Shown: positions 1 to 8,045 of the stretch, one piece after another | Layout of the letters: every line of letters begins with the position of its first letter | Numbering within the stretch: position 1 is the first letter of the stretch | NCBI RefSeq assembly: GCF_014655715.1 | Contig: NZ_BNBM01000007.1 | Location: 248,001-312,000 of the forward strand | Reading direction: 5' to 3' | DNA from: Streptomyces lanatus | GTDB taxonomy: Bacteria > Actinomycetota > Actinomycetes > Streptomycetales > Streptomycetaceae | Length of the DNA stretch: 64,000 nt | Notes under the pieces: model-generated | What the model was told of the DNA's origin: nothing | Seen by the model: the letters and a program-made list of their open reading frames with translations, nothing else | Databases searched by the model: none | Made by a program: the position numbers and the translations under genes

Positions 1-1
1 C

Positions 2-271
2 ATCCCCGCCTCCATGGCGGGCGGCGCGGTCACCGGCGCGCTGACCATGGCCTTCGGCTCGACCCTGCGCGCCCCGCACGGCGGCATCTGGGTCACCTTC
101 CTGATCGGCAAGCCGTTCCTCTACCTGCTGGCCATCGCGGCCGGTACGGCGGTCACGGCGGGCCTGGTCATCGTGCTGAAGGGCATGCGCCGGACGGCAC
201 CGGAGGGCACGGCCGCCGCCGGGTCCCCGGCGGCCGCGACCGCGGAGGCGAAGCAGCCGGTCGCCGCGTAG
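2..271 (+). CDS. fruA: PTS fructose transporter EIIC, C-terminal end (partial)
   Basis: Only the last 89 codons are in the window; the gene begins upstream. The fragment reads as the end of a fructose-family PTS EIIC permease. It has a small-residue segment containing STLRAPHGG, typical of FruA EIIC, then one long hydrophobic helix and a basic stop-transfer (KGMRR). The tail is Ala/Pro-rich and looks disordered. In the family this subunit takes up fructose and phosphorylates it to fructose 1-phosphate. A strong hairpin follows the stop, as expected for the last gene of a fru operon. FruA identity is from motif and from the usual Streptomyces gene order. Confidence 0.72.
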   Translation: MPASMAGGAVTGALTMAFGSTLRAPHGGIWVTFLIGKPFLYLLAIAAGTAVTAGLVIVLKGMRRTAPEGTAAAGSPAAATAEAKQPVAA

Positions 272-341
272 GCCTCCTGTTTGCCTCTTTGGGCCGCTGT
301 GGGCAGTTCACGACACCTTTCACAGCACCTGCGAGATACGT

Positions 342-371
342 CACGGTCCGGGCCTCATGGCCCGGACCGTG
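342..371 (+). terminator. Hairpin terminator after fruA
   Basis: A perfect 13-bp stem (342-354 with 359-371) closes a 4-base TCAT loop. There is no long T-run, as is usual in Streptomyces. It sits 70 bases past the permease stop and just before the next small gene, so it probably ends the fru transcript. Confidence 0.7.
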
Positions 372-387
372 GTGTCTACTGGGGCGT

Positions 388-642
388 ATGCCGGAAAACG
401 TCTCGATCCTCCAGCTGCTGGGCCCAGTCGTACTCGCCTTCGCGGCCGCGCTGTGGGTGACCGGACTGGCCCGTCTCCTGCGCCGCAACCGGCCCGGGGC
501 GACCGCACAGCGCACGGACCCGACGCTCACCGGCCTCCCGCACCAGCGACAGACCGCCCCCGAGCAGGAGGCCGTCGAACTCACCCCGGCGGAACGGGAC
601 GCCTTCGCGGGACTGGTACGCCGGCTCAACGGCGGCCGCTGA
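388..642 (+). CDS. Small single-pass membrane protein, unknown function
   Basis: An 84-residue protein beginning MPENVSILQLLG. Residues about 6-26 form one hydrophobic helix followed by a basic stop-transfer (RLLRRNR), which predicts a short outside N-terminus and a cytoplasmic tail of about 55 residues. The tail ends in a charged helix (TPAERDAFAGLVRRLNGG). I chose the ATG at 388 because upstream in-frame codons run through the fruA terminator. Only a weak G-rich Shine-Dalgarno is visible. It converges with the next gene, 16 bases apart. I do not recognise the family. Confidence 0.6.
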   Translation: MPENVSILQLLGPVVLAFAAALWVTGLARLLRRNRPGATAQRTDPTLTGLPHQRQTAPEQEAVELTPAERDAFAGLVRRLNGGR

Positions 643-658
643 GCGGCGAAGCCGGGTG

Positions 659-1405
659 TTACGACACCTGCGCCGCCCGCCGCTCCATGGCGTCACGCGC
701 CGCGTCCTCGTCGACGTACACCTCGCACATGTGCCGTCCGTCCGGTGTCGCCGTGTGCTCGACCTCCCACAGGGACACCTCCCTGCCGTCACCCAGCAGG
801 AACGCGTGCTCGTAGAGCGAGAAGCACAGCCCGGCGCGGCCCGCACGGCCCGGGCGTCCGAACGCCTGGGTGATCTGGTGCGCGCACGCGGTGGTCAGTA
901 ACGCGGCCGTGTCCGCGCCCGGCCGGTCGCTGTTCTCCGCCCGGCGCAGCAGCCGGCGCGCATGGTCCGGCGAGTCGTCCGGCACATACGCGTGCCGGGG
1001 CGCCGGGATCGGCGACAGCTGCACCGTCACCGGCAGTTCGAAGTCCGGGGCGTCCGGCGGCAGCGGCAGCCGTGCGGTCGCGGCCCGCAGCTCCTCCTCG
1101 TCGGCGTACACCTCGTGCTGCGGTTCGCGGCCCCGCGCGGTGTTGTGGACGAGCTCCCACAGCGTGAGCGCTGAGCCGTCGGCGAGCAGCCAGGTGTGCC
1201 GATATGTCTCGCGGTGCAGCCCCGCGCTGTGGTGCGCGGAGTGCAGCGAGCTGTCATGAGCCAGCGCACAGTCGAGTCGCCGTATCGCCTCGTCGGGCAA
1301 CTCGAAGGAGTTCAGGGCGCGGCCGAGGAGTCGCTCGAGGTGCTCCTCCGGAGACTCCGGCGACTCGGGTGGTTCGTACGCTGCCGTCTCGTACGGAACG
1401 CTCAA
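659..1405 (-). CDS. Uncharacterised Streptomyces protein (DUF6227-like)
   Basis: A 248-residue soluble, acidic protein with no signal or membrane segment. It contains two similar halves, each with an aromatic, strand-rich block: HTWLLADGSALTLWELVHN near residue 70 and ALLGDG-like FLLGDGREVSLWEVEHT near 210. This points to an internal duplication of a small beta fold. I believe it belongs to the family catalogued as DUF6227, but that is from memory. The start is a TTG preceded by GGGAG six bases upstream. A dyad and a candidate -10 lie upstream at 1447-1486. Function is unknown. Confidence 0.7.
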   Translation of the reverse strand: MSVPYETAAYEPPESPESPEEHLERLLGRALNSFELPDEAIRRLDCALAHDSSLHSAHHSAGLHRETYRHTWLLADGSALTLWELVHNTARGREPQHEVYADEEELRAATARLPLPPDAPDFELPVTVQLSPIPAPRHAYVPDDSPDHARRLLRRAENSDRPGADTAALLTTACAHQITQAFGRPGRAGRAGLCFSLYEHAFLLGDGREVSLWEVEHTATPDGRHMCEVYVDEDAARDAMERRAAQVS

Positions 1406-1456
1406 GGTTTCTCCCGGCGTTGCTGCATGTCACCTTGTGGGTGCATACCGTAGCCC

Positions 1457-1486
1457 CTCGGTCGGACATCATGTCCGGGAACCGAG
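1457..1486 (-). promoter_or_regulatory. Nested dyad in promoter region of the DUF6227-like gene
   Basis: An inner perfect inverted repeat, CGGACAT-C-ATGTCCG (1463-1477), sits inside outer arms CTCGGT (1457-1462) and ACCGAG (1481-1486). A candidate -10 (TACGGT on the minus strand, 1447-1452) lies just downstream, so the dyad covers the -35 position. It could be an operator or an RNA stem; no cognate regulator is adjacent. Confidence 0.45.
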
Positions 1487-1510
1487 AAAACGTACGTCCG
1501 GTAAAACGCG

Positions 1511-1541
1511 CGGGCCGCGCGAGAAGTTCCCGCGCGGCCCG
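1511..1541 (-). terminator. Hairpin terminator after the L,D-transpeptidase gene
   Basis: An 11-bp perfect G+C stem (1511-1521 with 1531-1541) has a 9-base loop. It lies about 55 bases beyond the stop of the minus-strand lipoprotein gene. No T-run. Confidence 0.6.
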
Positions 1542-1594
1542 ACGAACTGTCAAGATTCCCTGTTGAGAGGGCACTTCAGTGCCTCATGGGTGGG

Positions 1595-2830
1595 TCAGGC
1601 GGCGCTGCCCGCGACCCACTCGCTCCACCCCAGGTTCCAGCCGTTGAGTCCGTTGTCCGGCGTCACGGTCTTGTCGGGGGAGTTCTTGACGATCACCACG
1701 TCACCGACCATCGAGCTGTCGTAGAACCACTTGGAAGGCGTGTCTCCCCCTCCGCCCTGCACATCCTGCAGGCCGACGCACCCATGGCTGGTGCCCTGGC
1801 TGCCGAAGGGCGGATTGCCCTTGTTGTACCAGTAGTTGCCGTGGATGAAGGTCCCCGACTGGGTCAGCCGCATCGCGTGCGGCACATCCGGGATGTCGTA
1901 GGCGTTGGCGAGACCGACGGTCCTGCTGTCCATCCGCAGCTTCGTGAACTTCTCGGAGATCACCATCTGCCCGTTGTACGTGGTGAACTCGGGGCTGCCC
2001 GCCGAGATCGGCACCGACTTGACCGTCTTGCCGTCCCGCACGACGGTCATCGTCTGCGTGTTCACGTCGACGGTCGAGACCTGCGAGCGCCCGATGGTGA
2101 AGGTGACGGTCTTCTTCTGCACGCCGAAGACGCCGTTCGCGCCCTCCACGCCGTCCAGGTCGATCTTCATCGTGACCTTGGACCCGGCCTTCCAGTAGTC
2201 CTCGGGCCGGAAGTCGAGCCGCTGCTCCCCGAACCAGTGCCCGACCACCTTCTGCCCGCTGCTGGAGGTGACCGTGATGTGCGACTGCACGGCCTTCTTG
2301 TCGCCGATCGCCTTGTCGAAGTTGAACGACACCGGCATCCCGACGCCGACCGTGGAGCCACCGTCGGGCGTGTACGTCCCGATGAAGCTGTTGGCCGAGG
2401 AGACCGTGGTGAACGTCGAGTCGGCGGCCGTGGTGCGCCCGTCCCCGTCCTTCGCCGTGGCCGCTATGGCGTACTTCGTCCCCCGCTCCAGCTGCTCCTT
2501 CGGCTTCCAGCTGCCCCCGTCGGCGGACAGGGCGCCGGGCACGGCCTCCCCGCTGTCCGCCAGCGTCATCTTCACCTCGGTCAGCTTGCCGTCGCTGACC
2601 TTCACACCGGTCGAGTTGATCGACGCCCCGGTCGAGCCGTCCTTCGCCGAGATCACGATGTTCGCGGCGGACGTCTTGGCGGAGTCCTTGCCACCCTTGT
2701 CGTCGCTGTCGGCGTTGGCGCTGCCACCGCACGCGGTGAGCGTCAGGGCGCCGATCACCAGGGCGGCACAGGCCCCCAGTGCGCGCCGCGCTGCTATGTC
2801 CGGCGTTGTCAAGATCTGCTCCATCTTCAT
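1595..2830 (-). CDS. L,D-transpeptidase lipoprotein (YkuD domain)
   Basis: A 411-residue exported lipoprotein. An N-terminal signal with RR ends in the lipobox LTAC (Cys34). An Asp/Lys-rich linker follows, then two Ig-like beta domains (about 55-270), then a YkuD catalytic domain. The active-site signature is present: a His in FIHGNYW and SHGCVGL with nucleophile Cys351. The family forms 3-3 crosslinks in peptidoglycan outside the membrane, and the layout matches mycobacterial LdtMt-type enzymes. The start ATG at 2830 was chosen because it gives a proper signal peptide; ATG at 2824 is an alternative. The leader holds a 6-bp hairpin (2858-2875). Confidence 0.9.
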   Translation of the reverse strand: MKMEQILTTPDIAARRALGACAALVIGALTLTACGGSANADSDDKGGKDSAKTSAANIVISAKDGSTGASINSTGVKVSDGKLTEVKMTLADSGEAVPGALSADGGSWKPKEQLERGTKYAIAATAKDGDGRTTAADSTFTTVSSANSFIGTYTPDGGSTVGVGMPVSFNFDKAIGDKKAVQSHITVTSSSGQKVVGHWFGEQRLDFRPEDYWKAGSKVTMKIDLDGVEGANGVFGVQKKTVTFTIGRSQVSTVDVNTQTMTVVRDGKTVKSVPISAGSPEFTTYNGQMVISEKFTKLRMDSRTVGLANAYDIPDVPHAMRLTQSGTFIHGNYWYNKGNPPFGSQGTSHGCVGLQDVQGGGGDTPSKWFYDSSMVGDVVIVKNSPDKTVTPDNGLNGWNLGWSEWVAGSAA

Positions 2831-3028
2831 GCGATCCGCGGGATCCGTTCCGTTCCACGGGGGAAGAGTCCCCCGCCGTCGAACCGGGTTCCCAGCGTTC
2901 GCGGTGAATGCCATCACGTGACAGAACCGCGACAATCGCCGAGCGGAGCGGACACGACCACGCCAACTGGCCCGCCGCGCCTCCCTTTACGTCTCCTCCC
3001 GCACGTCTCCTCCCTCCACGCCTGTGCG

Positions 3029-4057
3029 CTACAGATCCCCGTACAGCTCCCCGTACGACGGCCACGCCCCACCCGGCCCGTCCACCGACCCCGCCGCCCG
3101 CACGGCCCGCACGATCGCCCGCGTCACCATGTCGGCGCCCGCCGCGAGCAGCTCGTTCAGCGCGAGCGGATGCCCGGCGTCCAGCACCCGCTCCCCGGTG
3201 GCCAGCGTGAACACGGTGTCCCCGTCGTTGAGCAGATGCACCGGCCGCACGGCGCGCGCGATCCCGTCGTGCGCGGTGCCCGCCAGCTTCTGCGCCTGCG
3301 CCTTCGACAGGTCCGCGTCGGTGGCGACCACCGCGAGCGTGGTGTTCAGCGGCGGCGGCGCGTTCTTCGCCGCGATCTCGGCGAGCCGCAGCCGCGCCGC
3401 CTGATGGACCTCCTCCTCCGGGCGGCTCACCCGCCCCTGCGACAACTCCCCGTACAACGCCCCGGTCTCCGGTTCCACGGCCGACCCCGCCGCGTTGGCC
3501 ACCACCAGCGCGGCCACCGTGATCCCCGAGTCGAGCACGATGCTCGCGGTGCCGATCCCGCCCTTGACCGGCCCGACGGTCGCTCCCGTCCCGGCGCCCA
3601 CACAGCCCTGGGGCACCGGAGCGCCGGGTTCGCTCGCCGCGGCCGCCTCGACCGCCGCCCGTCCGGTGGCGGCGTCCGGCCGGGCCCGGAAGTCGCCGCC
3701 CCGCCCGAGGTCGAAGACACAGGCGGCGGGCACCACCGGCACCACATGCGCCGGGTCCACCCCCACACGCACCCCGCGTCGCTGTTCCTCCAGCCAGGCC
3801 ATCACCCCGGACGCCGCGTCGAGCCCGTAGGCACTGCCCCCGGTCAGCACGATCGCCTCGACCTTCTGCACCAGGTTGCGCGGATCGAGGGCGTCCGTCT
3901 CCTTGGTACCGGGCCCGCCCCCGCGCACATCCACGGCGGCCACGGCCCCGCCCTCGGGCGCGAGAACGACCGTGGTGCCGGTGAGCCAACCGCCACCGTC
4001 GCGCGTCTCGTGCCCCACCCGCAGTCCGGCGACATCTGTCAGAGCGTCAACTGTCAT
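3029..4057 (-). CDS. P1 family (DmpA/NylC-type) self-cleaving peptidase
   Basis: A 342-residue cytoplasmic N-terminal-nucleophile hydrolase of peptidase family S58. It shows the opening LTDVAGLRVGH, the GGSAYGLDAASGV motif (73-85), the GATVGP / GGIGTAS segments (158-172), and NTT at 238-240. In NylC-type enzymes the chain is cut before such a Thr, here Thr239, to give alpha and beta subunits. Family members act as aminopeptidases or amide/oligomer hydrolases; the substrate here is unknown. It is monocistronic, with about 200 bases before the lipoprotein gene and 255 bases upstream. Confidence 0.88.
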   Translation of the reverse strand: MTVDALTDVAGLRVGHETRDGGGWLTGTTVVLAPEGGAVAAVDVRGGGPGTKETDALDPRNLVQKVEAIVLTGGSAYGLDAASGVMAWLEEQRRGVRVGVDPAHVVPVVPAACVFDLGRGGDFRARPDAATGRAAVEAAAASEPGAPVPQGCVGAGTGATVGPVKGGIGTASIVLDSGITVAALVVANAAGSAVEPETGALYGELSQGRVSRPEEEVHQAARLRLAEIAAKNAPPPLNTTLAVVATDADLSKAQAQKLAGTAHDGIARAVRPVHLLNDGDTVFTLATGERVLDAGHPLALNELLAAGADMVTRAIVRAVRAAGSVDGPGGAWPSYGELYGDL

Positions 4058-4230
4058 GGGGCCAGTCTTGTCCAGCCCTCGCTGCGACGAAGCTTGTGTT
4101 GCGTTTGTCCGGCCGCGTGGGGGAGGGGCCGGGAGAGAGGGGGAGGGGCATGGCTCGGCCGGGCGGATCGTGCGAGGCGCGTGGGCCGGGAGGGCTCGGC
4201 GGGTGTCTCGGCCGGCTGGGCCGCGCCGGA

Positions 4231-4284
4231 TGACGCCATCGGCCGTAATGACGCCATCGGCCGTAATGACGCCATCGGCCGTAT
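4231..4284. repeat. Three tandem 18-bp repeats
   Basis: TGACGCCATCGGCCGTAA occurs at 4231-4248 and 4249-4266, and again at 4267-4284 with the last base changed to T. It lies between two minus-strand genes, just downstream of ltrA. The unit is a multiple of 3, but I see no convincing gene using it. Confidence 0.95.
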
Positions 4285-4312
4285 GCGCCGGACGACTCGG
4301 CGGACCGGCCGC

Positions 4313-5551
4313 TCAGACGGCCGGTGTTCTCGTGGCCGTGCCGCGGTTCCGGGCCGTCATGCGTGCCGTCAGTGTCTCCCCGGTCGCCACCGCCAGCGCC
4401 GAGACGAGGCCGGCCGCGAGCACCGCCCAGTCGCCCAGGAAGGTGCAGCAGATCACCAGCAGGGCCGTGGTCGGCAGCACCAGCTGCTGGGCGATGCCCA
4501 CCTTGAAGTGCCGGGAGTGCAGCAGCCAGACCGTGAGCAGATAGAGCGCCGTCGGCAGGGTCACCGCGGCCGACGCGGCGAGTGTCGAGATGTGCGCCTT
4601 GCCCACGGACTGCTCGACCGCCACCTCCAGCCCCGCACCGATCGCCGCCGCCGAGGCGAACACCACGTAGTGGCCGTAACCCCAAAGGAACGCCTGCTTG
4701 TTGCTGCGCAGATGGCCGTGGATCGGCACCACGAAGTAGATCCACCAGGCGGCGAAGATGATCAACAAACCGCCTGCGGCGATCGGCAGCAGCTCGCCCA
4801 GCGCGTCGTTCTCGTCGATGCCCGTCTTCACGGCCACCGTGGCCGCCGCGATGGTCTCGCCGAGCACGATGATCGTGAACAGCCCGTACCGCTCGGCGAT
4901 GTGGTGCGGGTGCCAGGACGTGGGGTGGTCCTTCTCCGCGAACGGCGGCACGCACATCTCCAGGATCGCCATCACCAGGAACACCCAGGCTCTGGCGTCC
5001 TCGGGCAGGACCACCAGGCCCACCCAGCCGATCTGGCACAGCAGCACACCGACGGCGTACCGCAGGGCCATTCTTCGTTCCGGCCCATGACTCGATCCGG
5101 CGACCCGCAGCCACTGGCCCACCAGGGCGAGCCGCATGATCACATAGCCCAGCAGCACCGCCAGGTACTCATGCTCCTCGAACGCCCGGGAGATCCCGGC
5201 CGCCAGGACCAGCACACCGGCGATCTGGATCAGGGTGACGACCCGGTAGAGCACGTCGTCGTTGTCGTACGCGGAGGCGAACCAGGTGAAGTTCATCCAG
5301 GCCCACCAGATGGCGAAGAAGACCATCGCGTAGTTGAGGATGCCCTCGCCCGCGTGGCCCTCGGCGACCGCGTGCACCAACTGGATGCCCGCCTGGGCGA
5401 TGGCCACGACGAAGCACAGGTCGAAGAAGAGCTCCAGCGGAGTGGCGACCCGATGCGACTCACCACGGCCCCGCGCGGTGAGCCTGCGCAGCGGGCGACG
5501 GGGTGCATGAGGGCTGGGCGAGTCCGGCGCGGGAGTGGAACTGGACGTCAT
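4313..5551 (-). CDS. ltrA: Low temperature requirement protein A (LtrA) family membrane protein
   Basis: A 412-residue polytopic membrane protein. After a Ser/Pro-rich start comes VATPLELFFDLCFVVAIAQ, the LtrA family signature, and then about 11 hydrophobic helices. Conserved membrane-face motifs include FFAIWWAWMNFTWFASAYDNDD and RYGLFTIIVLGE. The family was named from a cold-growth phenotype in Listeria; its biochemical role is not established. The ATG at 5551 is favoured because the family signature begins about 40 residues later. The gene diverges from the small gene at 5666. Confidence 0.88.
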   Translation of the reverse strand: MTSSSTPAPDSPSPHAPRRPLRRLTARGRGESHRVATPLELFFDLCFVVAIAQAGIQLVHAVAEGHAGEGILNYAMVFFAIWWAWMNFTWFASAYDNDDVLYRVVTLIQIAGVLVLAAGISRAFEEHEYLAVLLGYVIMRLALVGQWLRVAGSSHGPERRMALRYAVGVLLCQIGWVGLVVLPEDARAWVFLVMAILEMCVPPFAEKDHPTSWHPHHIAERYGLFTIIVLGETIAAATVAVKTGIDENDALGELLPIAAGGLLIIFAAWWIYFVVPIHGHLRSNKQAFLWGYGHYVVFASAAAIGAGLEVAVEQSVGKAHISTLAASAAVTLPTALYLLTVWLLHSRHFKVGIAQQLVLPTTALLVICCTFLGDWAVLAAGLVSALAVATGETLTARMTARNRGTATRTPAV

Positions 5552-5665
5552 GGGGTCAAGCACAGCAGATGGCGCGGGGAATTTCTCCCGTAAGGGATCA
5601 CCTGTCCGCGAGGGACGGGCAGCGTCCGCTCGGGGCCGTACCTCCGGGGGTCGTACCCTGGACGC

Positions 5666-5848
5666 ATGAGCACCGCCCCCGCCCCCGAGCCGCGCGAGCC
5701 CAAGGCCGCGCTGATCTTCGACGACCCGCTGGACCAGCAGTCCTCGGACGACACGGACCGCGGGTGGGGCGAGCGGCCGGGCGGGACCGGCGACAGCGCG
5801 GCCGACCTCAAGCGTTTCCTCGACGAGAAGCCGCCCCACCACATCTGA
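5666..5848 (+). CDS. Small acidic protein, unknown function
   Basis: A 60-residue soluble protein rich in Asp, Glu and Pro (FDDPLDQQSSDDTDRGWG, then AADLKRFLDEKPPHH). It looks largely disordered with one short C-terminal helix. Its TACCCT -10 box (5654-5659) ends 6 bases before the ATG, so the mRNA is probably leaderless. It diverges from ltrA. I do not know a function; the regular promoter and codon bias support it as a gene. Confidence 0.65.
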   Translation: MSTAPAPEPREPKAALIFDDPLDQQSSDDTDRGWGERPGGTGDSAADLKRFLDEKPPHHI

Positions 5849-5877
5849 CGACGCGGGCGCCTCACCACCGCCTCGCC

Positions 5878-6543
5878 CTAACCGTCGATGAACGTGACCG
5901 TCTCGTCCAGCGGTGCCCGTCCGATGCGGGCGTCGGTCACGGTGACGTCCTCGAATCCGATCGACATGCCGCAGAACAGCATGAGCTCCTTCGGGGGTGA
6001 CAGGACCTCGGCGACGGTCCGGTGGTACTTCGCCCACGCCATTTGCGCGCAACTGTGCAGTCCTTCCTCGCGAAGCAGCAACATCACGGTCTGCAGATAC
6101 ATGCCGACGTCGGACCACTGGGCCGGCCCCATGCCGCGGTCGATGTAGCAGAACAGGGCGGCGGGCGCCCCGAAACAGTCCCAGTTCGCGGAAGCGGCCC
6201 GCTGGCGCGCCTCCAGATCCCCGCGCGCGATGCCGAGCGCGCCGTAGCGCTGCTCGCCGAAGGCGAATCGGCGTTCGCGGTACGGGGACTCCAGATCGGG
6301 CGGGTACTGCTCGTACTCCGGCTCGTCCCAGGCGTCACCGGTGCTCACGCGTTCACCGGTCCGCTTCTTGAGTTCCGCCAGCGGTCCGCCGGTCAGGACA
6401 TAGGCGTGCCACGGCTGGAGGTTCGACGCGGACGGGGCCCAGGCCGCGGCGGACATCACGCGGGCCAGCGCCTGTGCCGGGACCTGCCGGTCGGTGAATC
6501 CCCGTACCGCCCGCCGGCTCCTGACGGCTTCGTAGACGTTCAA
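5878..6543 (-). CDS. Nitroreductase family flavoprotein
   Basis: A 221-residue FMN-dependent oxidoreductase of the nitroreductase fold. The N-terminus (NVYEAVRSRRAVRGFTDRQV) and SAAAWAPSASNLQPWHAYVL carry the phosphate- and flavin-binding residues. LFCGMSIGFED near the C-terminus is also typical. The start is a TTG at 6543 with GGAGAGG nine bases upstream; codons further upstream lack a ribosome site. It diverges from the azoreductase gene across a 155-bp region with a 22-bp dyad. Both probably answer to electrophile or quinone stress through the nearby MarR protein. Confidence 0.87.
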   Translation of the reverse strand: MNVYEAVRSRRAVRGFTDRQVPAQALARVMSAAAWAPSASNLQPWHAYVLTGGPLAELKKRTGERVSTGDAWDEPEYEQYPPDLESPYRERRFAFGEQRYGALGIARGDLEARQRAASANWDCFGAPAALFCYIDRGMGPAQWSDVGMYLQTVMLLLREEGLHSCAQMAWAKYHRTVAEVLSPPKELMLFCGMSIGFEDVTVTDARIGRAPLDETVTFIDG

Positions 6544-6600
6544 GGTCGCCTGCCTCTCCTTCGCCTGCTGCTTCCCGAGTCCATGCTCCGTTGCGATCGC

Positions 6601-6622
6601 GATAGTATCAATCAATACTGTC
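6601..6622. promoter_or_regulatory. Candidate MarR-type operator between nitroreductase and azoR
   Basis: A 22-bp imperfect palindrome (8 of 11 positions symmetric) sits midway between the two divergent genes. Its core GTATCAATCAATAC (6605-6618) matches 11 of 14 bases of GTTTCAATCGAAAC in front of the MarR gene at 7970-7983. This suggests one regulator controls all three genes. Confidence 0.6.
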
Positions 6623-6698
6623 TCGTGTTTAACTATGGTCGAGTACAAGCCACCCGCCCCAGGTCCCTGCCTCGGGCGCCGCACCCTGGAGAAAGCCC

Positions 6699-7349
6699 AT
6701 GGCCACGCTGCTGCACATCGACTCGTCCGTGCTCCCCGGCGGGGCGTCCTCGTCTCGTTCGGTCGCCGACGCCTTCCGCAGGGCATGGGGGGAGCAGCAC
6801 CCGGACGGCACGGTGATCCACCGCGACCTCGCCGTCGCCCCCGTGCCGCACATCACGGCCACCGCCTGGTCCGCCGGCTACACCGCCCCGTCCGACCGCA
6901 CCCCGCAGCAGTCCGCCGCGTTCGCCGAACGCGTCGTGCTCATCGAGGAACTGGAGCGGGCGGACGCCGTCCTGATCGGCGCCCCGATGCACAACTTCTC
7001 GATCCCCTCGACCCTCAAGGCCTGGCTGGACAACGTGCTCCTGCTCGGCCGCACCGCGGGCGAGAACCCCTCAGCCCAGGGCACGCCGGTGGTCGTCGTG
7101 GCCAGCCGCGGCGGCTCCTATGCGCCGGGCACCCCGCGCGAGGGCTTCGAGTTCGTCCGGAACTATCTGGAGGCCGTCCTCAGGGACACCCTCGCCCTGG
7201 ACCTCGACTTCATCGTCCCCGAACTCACCATGGCTCCCCGCAATCCGGCCATGTCCGACCTGATCCCCCTCTACGAGGCCTCCCGCAAGCGCGCCCTGGA
7301 GGACGCGACCACCAAGGCGAAGCAACTCGCACAGCGATTCGCCGCGTGA
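6699..7349 (+). CDS. azoR: FMN-dependent NADH:quinone oxidoreductase / azoreductase
   Basis: A 216-residue flavodoxin-like protein of the AzoR family. The first strand and P-loop read LLHIDSSVLPGGASSSRSVA, and residues 88-98 (VLIGAPMHNFS) form the flavin-ring loop. GSYAPGTPREGFEF is the conserved segment near residue 145. The family reduces quinones and azo compounds with NADH by two-electron transfer, in the cytoplasm. ATG at 6699 has GGAG eight bases before it. It diverges from the nitroreductase and is followed by a convergent MarR regulator. Confidence 0.9.
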   Translation: MATLLHIDSSVLPGGASSSRSVADAFRRAWGEQHPDGTVIHRDLAVAPVPHITATAWSAGYTAPSDRTPQQSAAFAERVVLIEELERADAVLIGAPMHNFSIPSTLKAWLDNVLLLGRTAGENPSAQGTPVVVVASRGGSYAPGTPREGFEFVRNYLEAVLRDTLALDLDFIVPELTMAPRNPAMSDLIPLYEASRKRALEDATTKAKQLAQRFAA

Positions 7350-7360
7350 CGGAGAGGTCC

Positions 7361-7413
7361 TGGGTGCGGTGGGGTGGGGTGAGGTGCGGTGCGGTGGGGT
7401 GTCGGGGGTGAGG
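7361..7413 (+). repeat. G-rich low-complexity tract between azoR and marR
   Basis: On the plus strand the tract is almost only G and T with some A and C, made of repeated GGTGCGGTGGGGTG-type units. It contains several runs of four or more G and could form a G-quadruplex. It sits between convergent genes, where it may act in termination. Confidence 0.6.
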
Positions 7414-7448
7414 GCATGACGCCGGTCCCCGTATAGGCGTCGGCGCGC

Positions 7449-7934
7449 CTACGCCTCGCCGGCCCCGGCATCCGCGAACCGGGTCAACAGGTCCGCCAGC
7501 TGCTCGGACTCGCCAGGGCCCAGCCCGGCGGCCAGGCGCTCGGCCAGCGGCTGAGCCGCCACATGGGCCGCGTCGAAGAGCTCGACCCCCTGCGGTGTGA
7601 TCTCCACGGCCCGCACCCGCCGGTCCCCGGGGACGGCCTTGCGCACGGCCAGCCCCTTGCGCTCCAGGTCGTCCACGACGCGCATGATCCCCGCCTTGTC
7701 CGACCCCGTCGCCACCGCCAGGTCCCGCTGCACCGTGGGGCCCCGGTCGACCAGCACGATCAGCACCGCGAAGTGCCGCAACTCGATGCCGAGCGGGCGG
7801 AGGGCCTCCGTCATCACCGCCGCGGCGTGCCAGTGCGCCCGCCGCAGCAGCAGGCCGAGGGCGAACGGCGAGGCGTCCCCGGGGCGCCCGGTCGCACGGG
7901 AGGCGGTGGATCTGCGGGAGGCGTCGGCGGTCAT
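7449..7934 (-). CDS. MarR family transcriptional regulator
   Basis: A 161-residue winged-helix regulator. Helices ALGLLLRRAHWHAAAVM and LRPLGIELRHFAVLIVL precede the helix-turn-helix (TVQRDLAVATGSDKAGIMRVVDDLERKGL, about 67-95). The wing is VPGDRRVRAVEITPQG. MarR proteins usually repress detoxification genes and release DNA on binding phenolic or quinone ligands or on oxidation. An inverted repeat at 7969-7984, about 35 bases upstream, suggests autoregulation, and a near-identical core lies between the nitroreductase and azoR genes. Confidence 0.88.
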   Translation of the reverse strand: MTADASRRSTASRATGRPGDASPFALGLLLRRAHWHAAAVMTEALRPLGIELRHFAVLIVLVDRGPTVQRDLAVATGSDKAGIMRVVDDLERKGLAVRKAVPGDRRVRAVEITPQGVELFDAAHVAAQPLAERLAAGLGPGESEQLADLLTRFADAGAGEA

Positions 7935-7968
7935 GGGCCCACCCTACCGCCGTCAACTCATCCGATAC

Positions 7969-7984
7969 GGTTTCAATCGAAACC
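7969..7984. promoter_or_regulatory. Inverted repeat in front of the marR gene (candidate operator)
   Basis: GGTTTC-AATC-GAAACC has perfect 6-bp arms. It lies 35 bases upstream of the MarR start codon and shares its core with the 6601-6622 dyad. Confidence 0.6.
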
Positions 7985-8045
7985 AAATGTGACCGGCTGC
8001 GGCAGCCGAGCCGGAGCCGCAGCCGACCTGGTCGCGCTCGCCGCG

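Noticed and set aside
1586..5593. Very long plus-strand open frame of over 1300 codons
   Set aside because: It lies opposite three well-defined minus-strand genes and is His/Arg/Gly-rich, the usual artefact of high-GC antisense frames.
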